NCBI GenBank assembly: GCA_022823665.1
Contig: JAJEHN010000028.1
Coordinates: 19,915 to 83,914, forward strand
Origin: Thermoanaerobaculia bacterium
Lineage (GTDB): Bacteria; Acidobacteriota; Thermoanaerobaculia; Multivoradales; Multivoraceae
Direction: 5' to 3'
DNA: 64,000 nucleotides
The translations under genes were made by a program, and so were the position numbers. Below the pieces are notes generated by a model, which saw nothing but the letters and a program-made list of their open reading frames with translations, searched no databases and had not been told where the DNA came from. Below, piece by piece: positions 27,144 to 36,153 of this stretch. The number at the start of each line of letters is the position of its first letter. Position 1 is the stretch's first letter.

Positions 27144-28397
27144 ATGAAACTCCTGCGCCGCATTCTCGACAGGCAGGCCCGCCACTTCGAGCCCGGGGGC
27201 CGGTTCGAGCGCTTCTACCCCTTGTACGAGGCGCCCGACACGTTCCTGTACACACCGGGCAAGACGACCGCCGGCGCCGCGCACGTGCGGGACGCGCTGG
27301 ACCTGAAGCGCCTGATGATGACGGTCGTCGTGGCGCTCGTGCCCTGCGTCCTCATGGCGATGTGGAACACCGGCCGGCAGATCCACCTGGCGATCGCCGG
27401 CGGCGCGACGGCCCTGCCGAACTGGCGCACCGACGCGATGGAGATGCTGGGGCTGCCGTTCGACGCGTCCAGCCTGCTCGCGAACACGGCCCACGGCGCG
27501 CTCTACTACCTCCCCGTTCTCGTCGTGACGTTCGCGGTGGGCGGCCTCTGGGAGGGACTGTTCGCTGTCGTCCGGCGGCACGACGTGAACGAGGGCTTCC
27601 TGGTCACCGGCATGCTCTTCCCGCTCGTGCTGCCGCCGACGATTCCGCTCTGGCAGGTGGCGATCGGCATCACCTTCGGCGTCGTCGTCGGGAAGGAGAT
27701 CTTCGGCGGTACGGGTTACAACGTCCTGAACCCGGCGCTTACGGCGCGCGTCTTCCTGTTCTTCGCCTATCCGGCCCAGATTTCCGGCGACGCCGTGTGG
27801 ATCGCGGCCGGCACGTCGGCCGACGGCTACAGCGGCGCCACCGCGCTCGGCGACATCGCGGTGCTCGAGGCCGCCGAGGGTTCCGAAGCCCCGCTGAACG
27901 GACTGACCGCGATCGAGGGCAAGGTCTCCTGGATGCAGGCCTTCCTCGGCGACATTCCGGGATCGATGGGCGAGACCTCCGCGCTGGCCTGCCTGATCGG
28001 CGCGGCGATCCTGATCGCCACCGGCATCGGCTCCTGGCGGATCATGGTCGCAGCAACGGCCGGCACGGCGGCGATCTCCCTGTTGCTCAACCTCATCGCT
28101 TCGAACACGAACGCGATGCTCTCGGTCCCCTTCCACTGGCACGTCGTGCTCGGCGGGTGGGCCTTCGGCATCGTCTTCATGGCGACGGATCCGGTGAGCG
28201 CCGCGCAGACGAACCGGGGGCGCTACATCTACGGTTTCCTCGTCGGCGTGCTGGCCATCCTGATCCGCACCGTGAACCCCGCCTTCCCGGAAGGCGTGAT
28301 GCTCGGCATCCTGTTCATGAACCTGTTCGCGCCCCTGATCGACCACTACGTGCTGAAGGCGAACATCAAGCGCCGCCAGGCGCGCTACGCGCAATAG
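27144..28397 (+). CDS. nqrB: Na+-translocating NADH:quinone reductase subunit B
   Basis: 417 residues with about ten membrane helices. The FMN attachment motif is present in GYSGATALG, with Thr233 as the predicted phosphoester-linked flavin site, to be modified by the ApbE encoded downstream. The riboflavin- and quinone-binding membrane core includes [17 protein letters not shown] and [19 protein letters not shown]. It forms the main sodium/electron path with NqrD and NqrE. A 43-base gap with a repeated GCGCAATAG precedes nqrC. Confidence 0.96.
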   Translation: MKLLRRILDRQARHFEPGGRFERFYPLYEAPDTFLYTPGKTTAGAAHVRDALDLKRLMMTVVVALVPCVLMAMWNTGRQIHLAIAGGATALPNWRTDAMEMLGLPFDASSLLANTAHGALYYLPVLVVTFAVGGLWEGLFAVVRRHDVNEGFLVTGMLFPLVLPPTIPLWQVAIGITFGVVVGKEIFGGTGYNVLNPALTARVFLFFAYPAQISGDAVWIAAGTSADGYSGATALGDIAVLEAAEGSEAPLNGLTAIEGKVSWMQAFLGDIPGSMGETSALACLIGAAILIATGIGSWRIMVAATAGTAAISLLLNLIASNTNAMLSVPFHWHVVLGGWAFGIVFMATDPVSAAQTNRGRYIYGFLVGVLAILIRTVNPAFPEGVMLGILFMNLFAPLIDHYVLKANIKRRQARYAQ

Positions 28398-28440
28398 CGA
28401 GATAGCGCAATAGACTCTCCCCCGACCGGCGGAACTCCTC

Positions 28441-29220
28441 ATGGCAAACCGACAGGCCACCGGCTACACCCTCCTGTTCGCGACCGCGATCTGCATCGTG
28501 TGCGGGATCCTCGTGTCCTCCTTCGCGGTCAGCCTGGAGGACCTCCAGGACGAGAACATCGCCCTCGACAAGCAGAAGCGGGTGCTCGAGGCCGTGGGCC
28601 TGCTCCAGCCCGGCGAGCCGATCGACGAGGCGCAGGTCGCCGAGCGCTTCGCGCCGATCGAACCGGTGCTGATCGAGCTCGCCTCCGGCGAGGCGGTGGA
28701 CGGCGAGACCGCGACCTTCGACCAGCAGCGGCGCGCCCGTGATCCCGCGACCAGCGCCGAAGCTCCCGACAACCTGGCGAAGGTCAAGCGCATTCCCGAT
28801 CGGGCTCTGCTCTACGAGGTGCGCGGCGACGGCGGCGAACTCGAGATGGTCGTGCTGCCGATCGAGGGCCTCGGACTCTGGGGAACCCTGTACGGCTTCC
28901 TGGCGCTCGACGCGGACACGACGACCGTCCGCGGCATCACCTACTACCAGCACAAGGAGACGGCGGGCCTGGGCGGCGAGGTGGACAACCCGCGCTGGAA
29001 GGACCGCTGGCCCGGGCGCAAGGCCTTCGATGACGAGGGCAAGGTCAGCCTCGCGGTGATCAAGGGGTTTGCCGACGGTCCCGAGCAGGATCCCCACCGC
29101 GTCGACGGCCTCGCGGGCGCGACGATCACCAGCAACGGAGTGACGAACATGCTCGAGTTCTGGCTCGGCGAAAACGGCTTCGAGCCCTACCTCAACCGGA
29201 TCCGCGCGGAGGCCAACTGA
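28441..29220 (+). CDS. nqrC: Na+-translocating NADH:quinone reductase subunit C
   Basis: 259 residues: one N-terminal membrane helix (about 8-30) and a periplasmic FMN domain. The covalent flavin site is in [13 protein letters not shown] (Thr228). The residue two before the Ala-Thr pair's Gly is Ala here, where Ser is usual (SGAT). The Thr itself is kept, so flavinylation by ApbE should still be possible. [22 protein letters not shown] is the typical conserved block. The stop shares one base with the nqrD ATG (TGATG). Confidence 0.95.
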   Translation: MANRQATGYTLLFATAICIVCGILVSSFAVSLEDLQDENIALDKQKRVLEAVGLLQPGEPIDEAQVAERFAPIEPVLIELASGEAVDGETATFDQQRRARDPATSAEAPDNLAKVKRIPDRALLYEVRGDGGELEMVVLPIEGLGLWGTLYGFLALDADTTTVRGITYYQHKETAGLGGEVDNPRWKDRWPGRKAFDDEGKVSLAVIKGFADGPEQDPHRVDGLAGATITSNGVTNMLEFWLGENGFEPYLNRIRAEAN

Positions 29221-29846
29221 TGGCTGTGAAGAAGAGCGAAGCGGCGCTCGACCCCCTCTTCAACAACAATCCGATCGCGCTCCAGGTGCTCGGCATCTGC
29301 TCGGCGCTGGCGGTGACCACGAAGATGGAAACCTCGGTCGTCATGTGCGCGGCCGTCATCGGCGTGCTGACCGTCTCCAATCTGACGATCAGCATTCTCC
29401 GGCACCAGATCCCGAACAGCATCCGGATCATCGTCCAGTTGACGGTCATCGCGTCGCTGGTCATCGTCACCGACCAGATTCTCAAGGCCTACGTGTTCGA
29501 GATCAGCAAGCAGCTATCCGTGTTCGTCGGGCTGATCATCACGAACTGCATCATCATGGGCCGGGCAGAGGCGTTCGCGATGCAGAACCCGCCGTCCCTG
29601 GCCATCCTCGACGGCATCGGCAACGGCATCGGCTACAGCGCGATCCTGATGGTCACGGCGGTCCTGCGCGAGCTGTTCGGTTCCGGGAAGCTCTACGGCT
29701 ACAGCATTCTGCCCACGGTCTCGGAAGGCGGCTGGTACCTGCCGAACGGCCTGATGCTGCTGTCTCCCGCGGCCTTCTTCATCATCGGCGGATTGATCTG
29801 GGCGTTGCGGGTGTACAAGCCCGCCCAGGTCGAGATGGACGGCTAG
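29220..29846 (+). CDS. nqrD: Na+-translocating NADH:quinone reductase subunit D
   Basis: 208 residues, six membrane helices, inverted-topology partner of NqrE. Conserved parts are [29 protein letters not shown] at the N-terminus, [20 protein letters not shown] with a Cys of the intramembrane Fe site, and [11 protein letters not shown]. It pairs with NqrE to hold the iron or 2Fe-2S centre inside the membrane. NqrM, encoded at 33262, is the factor known to assist that site's assembly. One-base overlap with nqrC. Confidence 0.95.
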   Translation: MAVKKSEAALDPLFNNNPIALQVLGICSALAVTTKMETSVVMCAAVIGVLTVSNLTISILRHQIPNSIRIIVQLTVIASLVIVTDQILKAYVFEISKQLSVFVGLIITNCIIMGRAEAFAMQNPPSLAILDGIGNGIGYSAILMVTAVLRELFGSGKLYGYSILPTVSEGGWYLPNGLMLLSPAAFFIIGGLIWALRVYKPAQVEMDG

Positions 29847-29861
29847 AGGGAGGCCGGGACG

Positions 29862-30479
29862 ATGTTCGAGGAATACCTGAACCTTGCCGTGAAGGCCATC
29901 TTCATCGAGAACATGGCGCTGACCTTCTTCCTGGGCATGTGCTCCTTCCTGGCCGTGTCGAAGAAGGTGGAGACCGCGGTCGGCCTCGGCCTGGCGGTCA
30001 TCTTCGTGCTCACCGTCACCGTGCCGGCGAACAACCTGATCCAGACCCACCTGCTGAACGAAGGGGCGCTCGCCTGGATCAGCCCGGAGTTCGCCGGCGT
30101 CGATCTGACCTTCCTGAACCTGCTCTGCTTCATCGGCACGATCGCCGCGATGGTCCAGCTCGTGGAGATGACGACCGACCGTTTCTTCCCGGCGCTTCAC
30201 GCGACGCTGGGCATCTTCCTGCCGCTGATCGCCGTGAACTGCGCGATCCTGGGCGGTTCCCTGTTCATGGTCGAGCGGGACTACGACTTCGGCGAGAGCG
30301 TCGTCTTCGGTCTGGGCAGCGGCATCGGCTGGTTCCTGGCTGTCGTCGCCCTGGCCTCCATCCGTGAGCGCCTGCGGTACAGCAACGTGCCCCACGGTCT
30401 GCGCGGCCTGGGCATGACCTTCGTCATCACCGGACTGATGGCCTTCGGCTTCATGGCCTTCGGGGGCATCCAGCTGTGA
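29862..30479 (+). CDS. nqrE: Na+-translocating NADH:quinone reductase subunit E
   Basis: 205 residues, six membrane helices, homologous to NqrD and RnfA. It starts [38 protein letters not shown], with the Cys of the intramembrane Fe centre in GMCSFL. The second half-site is [12 protein letters not shown]. The stop overlaps the GTG start of nqrF (GTGA), suggesting coupled translation of the membrane subunit and the NADH-oxidising subunit. Confidence 0.95.
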   Translation: MFEEYLNLAVKAIFIENMALTFFLGMCSFLAVSKKVETAVGLGLAVIFVLTVTVPANNLIQTHLLNEGALAWISPEFAGVDLTFLNLLCFIGTIAAMVQLVEMTTDRFFPALHATLGIFLPLIAVNCAILGGSLFMVERDYDFGESVVFGLGSGIGWFLAVVALASIRERLRYSNVPHGLRGLGMTFVITGLMAFGFMAFGGIQL

Positions 30480-31693
30480 TCACCGTCGTCCTCGGGGTGA
30501 CGATGTTCACCGTCGTCATCCTCGCCCTGGTCACGGTCCTGATGCAGGCCAAGGCCCGGCTCGTCGCCGGCGGCGAGGTCTCGATCCTGATCAACGACGA
30601 GAAGACCCTCGCGGCGTCCACCGGCGGAACCCTGCTCGGCACCCTGGCGGAGCACCAGATCTTCATTCCCTCGGCCTGCGGCGGCCAGGGCACCTGCGGC
30701 GTCTGCACCGTCGATGTGTTCGAGGGCGGCGGCGCGATGCTGCCGACCGAGAAGACGCACATCAGCCGCCGCGAGGCCCGCGACGGCTGCCGGCTGAGCT
30801 GCCAGGTCAAGATCAAGGAGGACATGAAGATCGGCATCCCGGCCGAGGTCTTCGGGGTCAAGAAGTGGCAGTGCAAGGTCCGCTCGAACGAGAACGTCGC
30901 GACCTTCATCAAGGAGCTCGTGCTGGAACTGCCCGAGGGCGAGGAGGTCCCCTTCCGCGCCGGCGGCTACATCCAGATCGAGTGCCCGCCGCACGTCGTG
31001 AACTACAGCGACTTCACGGTGGAGGACGAGTACCACGAGGACTGGGACCGCTTCAAGCTCTGGAACCTCGTCTCCAGGGTCGACGAGACCGTGGTGCGCG
31101 CCTACTCGATGGCGAACTACCCGGAGGAGAAGGGCGTCATCATGCTGAACGTCCGCGTGGCGACGCCGCCGCCCCGCGAGATGGACCTGCCGCCCGGCCA
31201 GATGTCGTCCTACATCTTCAACCTGAAGCCCGGCGACGACGTGACGATCGCCGGCCCCTTCGGCGAGTTCTTCGCCAAGGACACGGACGCCGAGATGGTC
31301 TTCGTCGGCGGCGGCGCCGGCATGGCGCCGATGCGCTCCCACATCTTCGACCAGTTCCGCCGCATCCACACGGACCGCAAGGTGTCCTTCTGGTACGGCG
31401 CCCGCTCCTACCGCGAGGCCTTCTACACCGACCACTTCGACCGGATCGCGGAAGAGAACCCGAACTTCACCTGGCACCTGGCCCTCTCCGACCCGCTCGA
31501 GGAAGACAACTGGGACGGCTACACCGGCTTCATCCACCAGGTCCTCTACGACAACTACCTGAAGGACCACCCAGCCCCGGAGGACTGCGAGTACTACCTC
31601 TGCGGCCCGCCCCTGATGCTCCAGGCCTGCATGAAGATGCTCGACGACCTGGGAGTCGAGCCTGAGAACATCGCCTTCGACGACTTCGGCTAG
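30476..31693 (+). CDS. nqrF: Na+-translocating NADH:quinone reductase subunit F
   Basis: 405 residues, GTG start. One N-terminal membrane helix (about 3-24) anchors a 2Fe-2S ferredoxin domain with Cys68, Cys74, Cys77 ([10 protein letters not shown]) and Cys109. The ferredoxin-NADP-reductase-like module follows, with FAD-binding RAYSMANYP, the NADH-binding [12 protein letters not shown], and the C-terminal [10 protein letters not shown]. This is the entry point where NADH is oxidised. It completes nqrABCDEF; apbE and nqrM follow. Confidence 0.96.
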   Translation: MITVVLGVTMFTVVILALVTVLMQAKARLVAGGEVSILINDEKTLAASTGGTLLGTLAEHQIFIPSACGGQGTCGVCTVDVFEGGGAMLPTEKTHISRREARDGCRLSCQVKIKEDMKIGIPAEVFGVKKWQCKVRSNENVATFIKELVLELPEGEEVPFRAGGYIQIECPPHVVNYSDFTVEDEYHEDWDRFKLWNLVSRVDETVVRAYSMANYPEEKGVIMLNVRVATPPPREMDLPPGQMSSYIFNLKPGDDVTIAGPFGEFFAKDTDAEMVFVGGGAGMAPMRSHIFDQFRRIHTDRKVSFWYGARSYREAFYTDHFDRIAEENPNFTWHLALSDPLEEDNWDGYTGFIHQVLYDNYLKDHPAPEDCEYYLCGPPLMLQACMKMLDDLGVEPENIAFDDFG

Positions 31694-31703
31694 GCCGAGG
31701 TGC

Positions 31704-31888
31704 CACCCGTCTGGCGGGGGTCCGGGGGAGGGGTCCCAGGTGCCGTTCGCACTCACTCGGAGAATGGAAGGGGGTGTGCTCACTGCACTCCGCTCGCTCC
31801 GGTTGGGAATCGGATTCCGAAGGGGCGTCGGCCGTCGCTCGCTCCGAGCCACCTGGGACCCCTCCCCCGGACCCCCACCAGACTGGAG
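31704..31888. repeat. Long-armed hairpin repeat, copy 1 (upstream of apbE)
   Basis: A 34-base inverted repeat at 31709-31742 and 31850-31883 pairs at 33 of 34 positions around a 107-base interior. The interior contains CGCTCGCTCC twice (31791-31800, 31836-31845). Read on the minus strand, the interior and the outer flank (CCCTCCAG) align with copy 2 at 33021-33216, while the arm sequences differ. No transposase is nearby. The 265-base gap between nqrF and apbE consists mostly of this element. Confidence 0.8.
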
Positions 31889-31958
31889 GGTGTCGGGCCA
31901 TCCAGCGGCCGCTTCCTGCGAAGGGCTGGTTCGGTGGTCCTGTCGGGGGCGGAAGTGG

Positions 31959-33008
31959 ATGCCTGTGCTGGCGTTGGTTGGCTTGGTCCCGGGCTGCGCA
32001 CAGGTACCTGAAGAAGTTCTGCTCCAGGGGCCCACGATGGGTACCTACTACCGGGTTCGCGTTGTGGCGGAGGCTGGCGATCGGGAGGCGATCCGGGGTC
32101 TCGTCGAGGAACGGCTGGATGCGGTGGACCGGGCGATGTCGACTTATCGACAGGACTCGGAGATCTCTCGTTTCAACCGTCTTGGAGCCGGCGAGTCCCT
32201 GGTGTTCTCGGTGGAAACCTGGGCGGTTCTGGAACTCGCCTGGCGGGTGCGCGAGGAGAGCGATGGCGCATTCGATCCGACGGTGGGGCCGCTGGTCGAC
32301 GCCTGGGGCTTCGGTGCGCCCGGACGCGGTGCGGAGCCAACTGCTCCACTCGACAGTCGCCTGGCAGAGCTCCGCCGGGCGGTCGGCGCCGTCGAACTGG
32401 CATATGAGGACCGCGCTGTGCTCAAGGTCGAGAACGGAGCAGCCCTCGACCTGTCGGCGATCGCCAAGGGTTGGGCCATCGATCGTGTCTCCGAGGCCCT
32501 AACCGAGGAGAGCTACACGAATCACCTCGTCGAGGTCGGCGGCGAGATCAGGACCAGCGGCCACAGCCCAACGGGCGATCGGTGGCGAATCGCGATCGAG
32601 CAACCGCCGCCCAGACCGGCCGATTCGGACTCAGGTCCACTCCCCGATGCGCCGGGCACCGGCGCACCACCCGCGCTACACCAGGTTCTACCGATCAACG
32701 ACGGCGCCCTGGCAACCTCCGGCGACTACCGCAACTACTGGGAACGCGACGGCGTGCGCTACTCCCACACGATCGATCCCCGCACCGGCCGACCCGTCCA
32801 ACACGCTCTCGCCTCAGCCAGCGTATTCCACACGAGCTGCGCCCTCGCCGACGCCTATGCCACTGCCCTGATGGTCCTCGGTCCGGAGGAAGGCCTGCGC
32901 TGGGCGGACCAGAACGGCATCGCGGCCTTGCTTCTCGCCTACCGTGGAAACTCGCTGGAAGAAGTCTCCAGTGCTGCCTTCCGCACCCGGTTCGGGAACG
33001 CCGACTAG
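31959..33008 (+). CDS. apbE: FAD:protein FMN transferase (ApbE), lipoprotein
   Basis: 349 residues from the ATG at 31959. ApbE attaches FMN through a phosphoester bond to Thr in SGAT-type motifs; NqrB and NqrC encoded just upstream are its obvious substrates. Family features are GPTMGTYYRVRV, ALDLSAIAKGWAIDRV, VEVGGEIRTSGHSP, HTIDPRTGRPV and the metal-site end ADAYATALMVLG. The start is a problem. The N-terminus MPVLALVGLVPGCAQ gives a lipobox-like GC but no positive charges. The frame stays open 219 bases upstream through the hairpin repeat, where GTG 31890 is another option. Codon choice looks looser (more A/T in third positions) than in nqr genes, by eye. Confidence 0.9.
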   Translation: MPVLALVGLVPGCAQVPEEVLLQGPTMGTYYRVRVVAEAGDREAIRGLVEERLDAVDRAMSTYRQDSEISRFNRLGAGESLVFSVETWAVLELAWRVREESDGAFDPTVGPLVDAWGFGAPGRGAEPTAPLDSRLAELRRAVGAVELAYEDRAVLKVENGAALDLSAIAKGWAIDRVSEALTEESYTNHLVEVGGEIRTSGHSPTGDRWRIAIEQPPPRPADSDSGPLPDAPGTGAPPALHQVLPINDGALATSGDYRNYWERDGVRYSHTIDPRTGRPVQHALASASVFHTSCALADAYATALMVLGPEEGLRWADQNGIAALLLAYRGNSLEEVSSAAFRTRFGNAD

Positions 33009-33020
33009 CCGGCAGCGACG

Positions 33021-33216
33021 CCCTCCAGCCGGTCCGGGGCTCCGTGGGGGGGAGGGTCCCGGCGGACTCGAAGCGAGCGACGCCCGGCGCCCCTGCATCA
33101 AGCGACGACCAACCGGAGCGAGCGGAGCGGAGTGCGCGCAGACCTCCCATCCTCCCCGAAAGCGCGCACGGCCGCCGGGACCCTCCCCCCCACGGAGCCC
33201 CGGACCGGCGGGTGCC
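33021..33216. repeat. Long-armed hairpin repeat, copy 2 (between apbE and nqrM)
   Basis: A perfect 37-base inverted repeat at 33029-33065 and 33172-33208 encloses 106 bases. The interior holds AAGCGAGCGACGCCC and ACCGGAGCGAGCGGAG. These match the reverse complement of the copy-1 interior, as does the outer CCCTCCAG. The arms are fully complementary to each other but differ from copy-1 arms. It fills most of the 253-base gap after apbE. Confidence 0.8.
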
Positions 33217-33261
33217 GCCTCGACCTCCTCCAGCACCGCGACCGGTAGACTCCTGCGAGCC

Positions 33262-33444
33262 ATGGCGATCCTGTTTCTCACAATCACCGTCATCGCCGTT
33301 TCGGTGATCCTCATGTCCGTCGGGGTTCTCCTCAGCGGCCGCTGCCTGCGCGGCTCCTGCGGCGGTCCTGACGTGCTCGGCCCGGACGGTGAGCCTCTCA
33401 ACTGCTCCAACTGCCCGCTGCGCCGCGCGCGGGAGGAAACCTGA
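33262..33444 (+). CDS. nqrM: Na+-NQR maturation protein NqrM
   Basis: 60 residues. One membrane helix (about 3-25) is followed by a cysteine-rich tail, CLRGSCGGPDVLGPDG and CSNCPLRR. This matches the NqrM (DUF539) layout of a short anchor followed by GSCGG and a later CxxC-like pair. NqrM is needed in Vibrio to assemble the Fe centre between NqrD and NqrE. Its place after nqrF-apbE supports the call. The stop TGA lies in CTGATC, where the next gene may start at the overlapping CTG. Confidence 0.85.
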   Translation: MAILFLTITVIAVSVILMSVGVLLSGRCLRGSCGGPDVLGPDGEPLNCSNCPLRRAREET

Positions 33445-33458
33445 TCGTCACCGAGGGC

Positions 33459-35633
33459 GTGGCCGAGCGCCCGATCCAGATCACTCACCACGGCGAATCG
33501 CAGCCGTTTTCCCGCGGGTTGCTCGCCCGCAGCCTTTACGCGGCCGGGCTCGACTTCGACCGGGCCTACCGCCGGGTGGAGCAACTGCAGCGACAGTTGC
33601 AGCACGAAGGCACGACCAGCCTCGAGAAGCGGCGCTTGGCCCGGCGGATCGCCGAGCTCCTCGAGTCGGAAGAGGGCGCCGATACGGCCGGTCGCTACCG
33701 GCTGATCCGGCGCCTGCGGAGGCTCCCGAAGCCGCTGATCCTCTACATCGGCGGCGCCGGAGGCACCGGCAAGTCGACGCTGGCCCTCGACCTGGCGCCG
33801 CAACTCCGCATCTACCGGATCAACGCCACCGACACCGTGCGCCAGGTGATGCGGATGGTGTTCGCGCCGGCGATCCTGCCGGCGCTCCACGTCTCGAGCT
33901 ACGAGACGCCGGCGGACCCCTCCAGCGAGTACGGGGCGGGCGCCGCCAACCCCCAGGTGGCGACCCTGGGAGAACAGGCCGCCAGGGTATGCGTCGGCGT
34001 TCGGGCGGTGGTCGAACGGGCGATCGCCGAGAACCTGAGCCTGGTCGTCGAGGGCGTCCACCTGCTGCCGGGCATGGTGCCCTTCAACGACCTCGAAGGG
34101 GAGGCCTACCAGTTCTTCACGGTGCTCTCGACGCCGGACGAGGAGATCCACCGCAGCCACTTCCTGGCCCGCGAGTCCTTCGCCGGCAGGCGACCGAACC
34201 GGCAGCTCGACCACTTCCGGGTCATTCGCGGACAGCAGCGGCACCTGCTGCGTCTGGCGAAGGAGGCAGGCGTTCCCGTCCTCGACACGACGGATCGCGA
34301 GGAGCTGCTTCCGACCGCCATCGCACTGCTCGGCCAGAGCCTCTCCCAGCGCCTGCCGTGGCTCACCCAGGCATCGGCGGAGTCTCTCAGCGAGAGACGA
34401 ACCCCGGCTCTCCTTCTGGTCATCGACGGACTCCCCGACCGGCCCCTGCGCTCGCTCGGCGCGCGGACTCCGCTCGAAGCCGCACGGACGCCCACGCTCG
34501 ACCGGCTGGCCCGGGAAGGCGCCTGCGGCCTGGCCGACCCGATCGCGCCCGACGTGGTTCCGGATACCGCGTCGGGGAATCTCGCCCTCTTCGCGCAATC
34601 CCCGCGAGTGATGACCCGGGGGCCGATCGAGGCGCTCGGCGCCGGCCTCAAGCTCAAGACGGGGACGATCGCCGTCCGCGGCAACTTCGCCACCCTGGAC
34701 GAGCGCGGCTTCGTCGTCGACCGCCGCGCCGGCCGCATCCGCGAGGGCGCCAAGAAACTGGCCAAGGCGATCGACCGCCTGGATCTGCCCGCCTCGGAAC
34801 GGGTCAAGGTCCGCGTACGGGCGACGACCGAGCATCGGCTCGCGATCACCCTGCGCGGAGAGGGGCTGACGTCGGCCATCGAGGGCTCCGACCCCGGCGA
34901 CGGCGCGCCGTCGGGACGTCCGCTGGTCCCGAGGCCGCTCGATCCGAACGACGACAGCGCCGAGCACACGGCCCGCGTCCTGGCCCTGTTCGAGCAGGAA
35001 GCGCGGCGCGTGCTGGAGCGGCACCCGGTGAACGAGGAGCGGCGGCAGGGCGGCGACCTCCCGGCGAACGCCGTCCTGACCCGGGGAGTGGGCCGGGTCC
35101 ACCGGTTGCTGCCGCTCGAGCCGGGCGGCCTGCCGCTCAACGCGGCCTGCATCGGCGGCGACCGGACCGTGATGGGCATCGCCTCAGCACTCGGCGCTTC
35201 GGTGATCCGCCGCCGCGGCATGACCGCGAACGTGGACACGGACCTCTCGCTCAAGTTCGACTGCGCCCTGGAGGCGCTCGAGGAGCACGACCTGGTGATG
35301 GTCCACGTCAAGGGCGCCGACATCGCCGCCCACGATCGCCGTCCCGATCTGAAGGTCGCCTTCCTGGAACGCCTCGACCGTGAGCTCGCGACCCTGCTCG
35401 ACCGCCTGAAGCAACCCGTCCGGGTCGCGGTGACGGCCGATCACGCCACCCTCTCCGAACTGGGCGCTCACGGCGCCGATCCGGTGCCGGTGCTGATCTG
35501 GGGCGACGGAATCACGCCGGACGACGTGACCAGCTACGGCGAGCGCGCCGCCGGGACCGGCAGGCTGAACCGGTTCCCGCTCCAGCTCCTGATCGAGCGC
35601 ATCTTCGAACAGTACGGTCCGGAGGCGACCTGA
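33459..35633 (+). CDS. Fusion: 2-phosphoglycerate kinase + archaeal-type 2,3-BPG-independent phosphoglycerate mutase
   Basis: 724 residues from GTG 33459. Residues 1-300 resemble 2-phosphoglycerate kinase: an ATP-cone-like start (PFSRGLLARSLYAAGLD), P-loop GGAGGTGKST (98-107), ATDTVRQVMR and LPALHVSSYETP. Residues ~312-724 resemble ApgM, an alkaline-phosphatase-superfamily mutase: LLLVIDGLPDRPL, TPLEAARTPTLDRLAREG, RGNFATLDERGFVVDRRAGRI, and the metal-site ADHATLSELGAHGADPVP. The catalytic Ser region reads VVPDTASGNLAL, a variant of the usual PGSD-type loop. The kinase would make 2,3-bisphosphoglycerate from 2-PG, and the mutase would interconvert 2-PG and 3-PG. A CTG at 33441 overlapping the nqrM stop, four bases after GGAGG, may be the true start and would restore a family-like N-terminus (MIV...). 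Confidence 0.82.
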   Translation: MAERPIQITHHGESQPFSRGLLARSLYAAGLDFDRAYRRVEQLQRQLQHEGTTSLEKRRLARRIAELLESEEGADTAGRYRLIRRLRRLPKPLILYIGGAGGTGKSTLALDLAPQLRIYRINATDTVRQVMRMVFAPAILPALHVSSYETPADPSSEYGAGAANPQVATLGEQAARVCVGVRAVVERAIAENLSLVVEGVHLLPGMVPFNDLEGEAYQFFTVLSTPDEEIHRSHFLARESFAGRRPNRQLDHFRVIRGQQRHLLRLAKEAGVPVLDTTDREELLPTAIALLGQSLSQRLPWLTQASAESLSERRTPALLLVIDGLPDRPLRSLGARTPLEAARTPTLDRLAREGACGLADPIAPDVVPDTASGNLALFAQSPRVMTRGPIEALGAGLKLKTGTIAVRGNFATLDERGFVVDRRAGRIREGAKKLAKAIDRLDLPASERVKVRVRATTEHRLAITLRGEGLTSAIEGSDPGDGAPSGRPLVPRPLDPNDDSAEHTARVLALFEQEARRVLERHPVNEERRQGGDLPANAVLTRGVGRVHRLLPLEPGGLPLNAACIGGDRTVMGIASALGASVIRRRGMTANVDTDLSLKFDCALEALEEHDLVMVHVKGADIAAHDRRPDLKVAFLERLDRELATLLDRLKQPVRVAVTADHATLSELGAHGADPVPVLIWGDGITPDDVTSYGERAAGTGRLNRFPLQLLIERIFEQYGPEAT

Positions 35634-36152
35634 GTGGCGAAGAAAATCGAGCGCCCGGTTCAGCGCCGCGCGGATCTGGCGGGCGGCCGCGGTTTCGCCT
35701 GCGTGGCGCTCGACCGCCCCGCCGATCCCGTCAACGTCGGCCACGTCCTGCGGGCGGCGCTCTGCTTCGAGGCCCGCATGATCATCCTGGGCCAGCCATC
35801 CGAAGACATCGACATCCGGCGGCTGCCGACCGATCCGACCCGCGCCTACCGGCACGTCCCGGTGATCGAGGTGGAGGATCTGCTCGAGGCGGCTCCCCGC
35901 GACACGGCCGTGGTCGCGGTCGAAATCGTCCCGGACGCGATCGCGCTTCCCGATTTCGTTCACCCGGAGCGGGCCTGCTACGTGTTCGGACCGGAGAGCG
36001 GTTCGGTTTCCGAGCGCATCCTGAAGCGGAGCGACCACCTCCTTCGCGTTCCCACCGCGGTCTCGCTGAACCTCGGCATGACGGTCGGCGTCGTGCTCTA
36101 CGACCGCTGCGCCGACCGCTGGCGCCGGAAGCGCCGGGAGCGGAACGGCTGA
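35634..36152 (+). CDS. TrmH/SpoU-family RNA 2'-O-methyltransferase
   Basis: 172 residues, GTG start directly after the previous stop. A SPOUT knotted fold is indicated by the three motifs: DPVNVGHVLRAALCF (motif 1), YVFGPESGSVSERIL (motif 2) and RVPTAVSLNLGMTVGVVLYD (motif 3). It lacks the N-terminal RNA-binding extension of RlmB/TrmH and is close in size to TrmL-like enzymes. It would methylate a ribose 2'-OH in tRNA or rRNA with SAM; the exact target is unknown. It converges on the hypothetical gene, with one base between stops. Confidence 0.88.
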   Translation: MAKKIERPVQRRADLAGGRGFACVALDRPADPVNVGHVLRAALCFEARMIILGQPSEDIDIRRLPTDPTRAYRHVPVIEVEDLLEAAPRDTAVVAVEIVPDAIALPDFVHPERACYVFGPESGSVSERILKRSDHLLRVPTAVSLNLGMTVGVVLYDRCADRWRRKRRERNG

Positions 36153-36153
36153 G

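Noticed and set aside
28385..28415. Short direct repeat GCGCAATAG at the end of nqrB and just after it
   Set aside because: A nine-base duplication spanning a stop codon is likely a small slippage or duplication; it has no evident function.
25080..28460. A 1,126-codon minus-strand frame across nfuA, nqrA and nqrB
   Set aside because: The plus-strand genes are unambiguous; the frame has no recognisable domain and the usual His/Arg/Asp-rich antisense composition.
31740..31958. Extended N-terminus for ApbE through the hairpin repeat
   Set aside because: The frame is open, but the translated repeat is Arg/Pro/Ser-rich with no signal character. The ATG at 31959 gives a lipobox-like start, though the choice is not certain.
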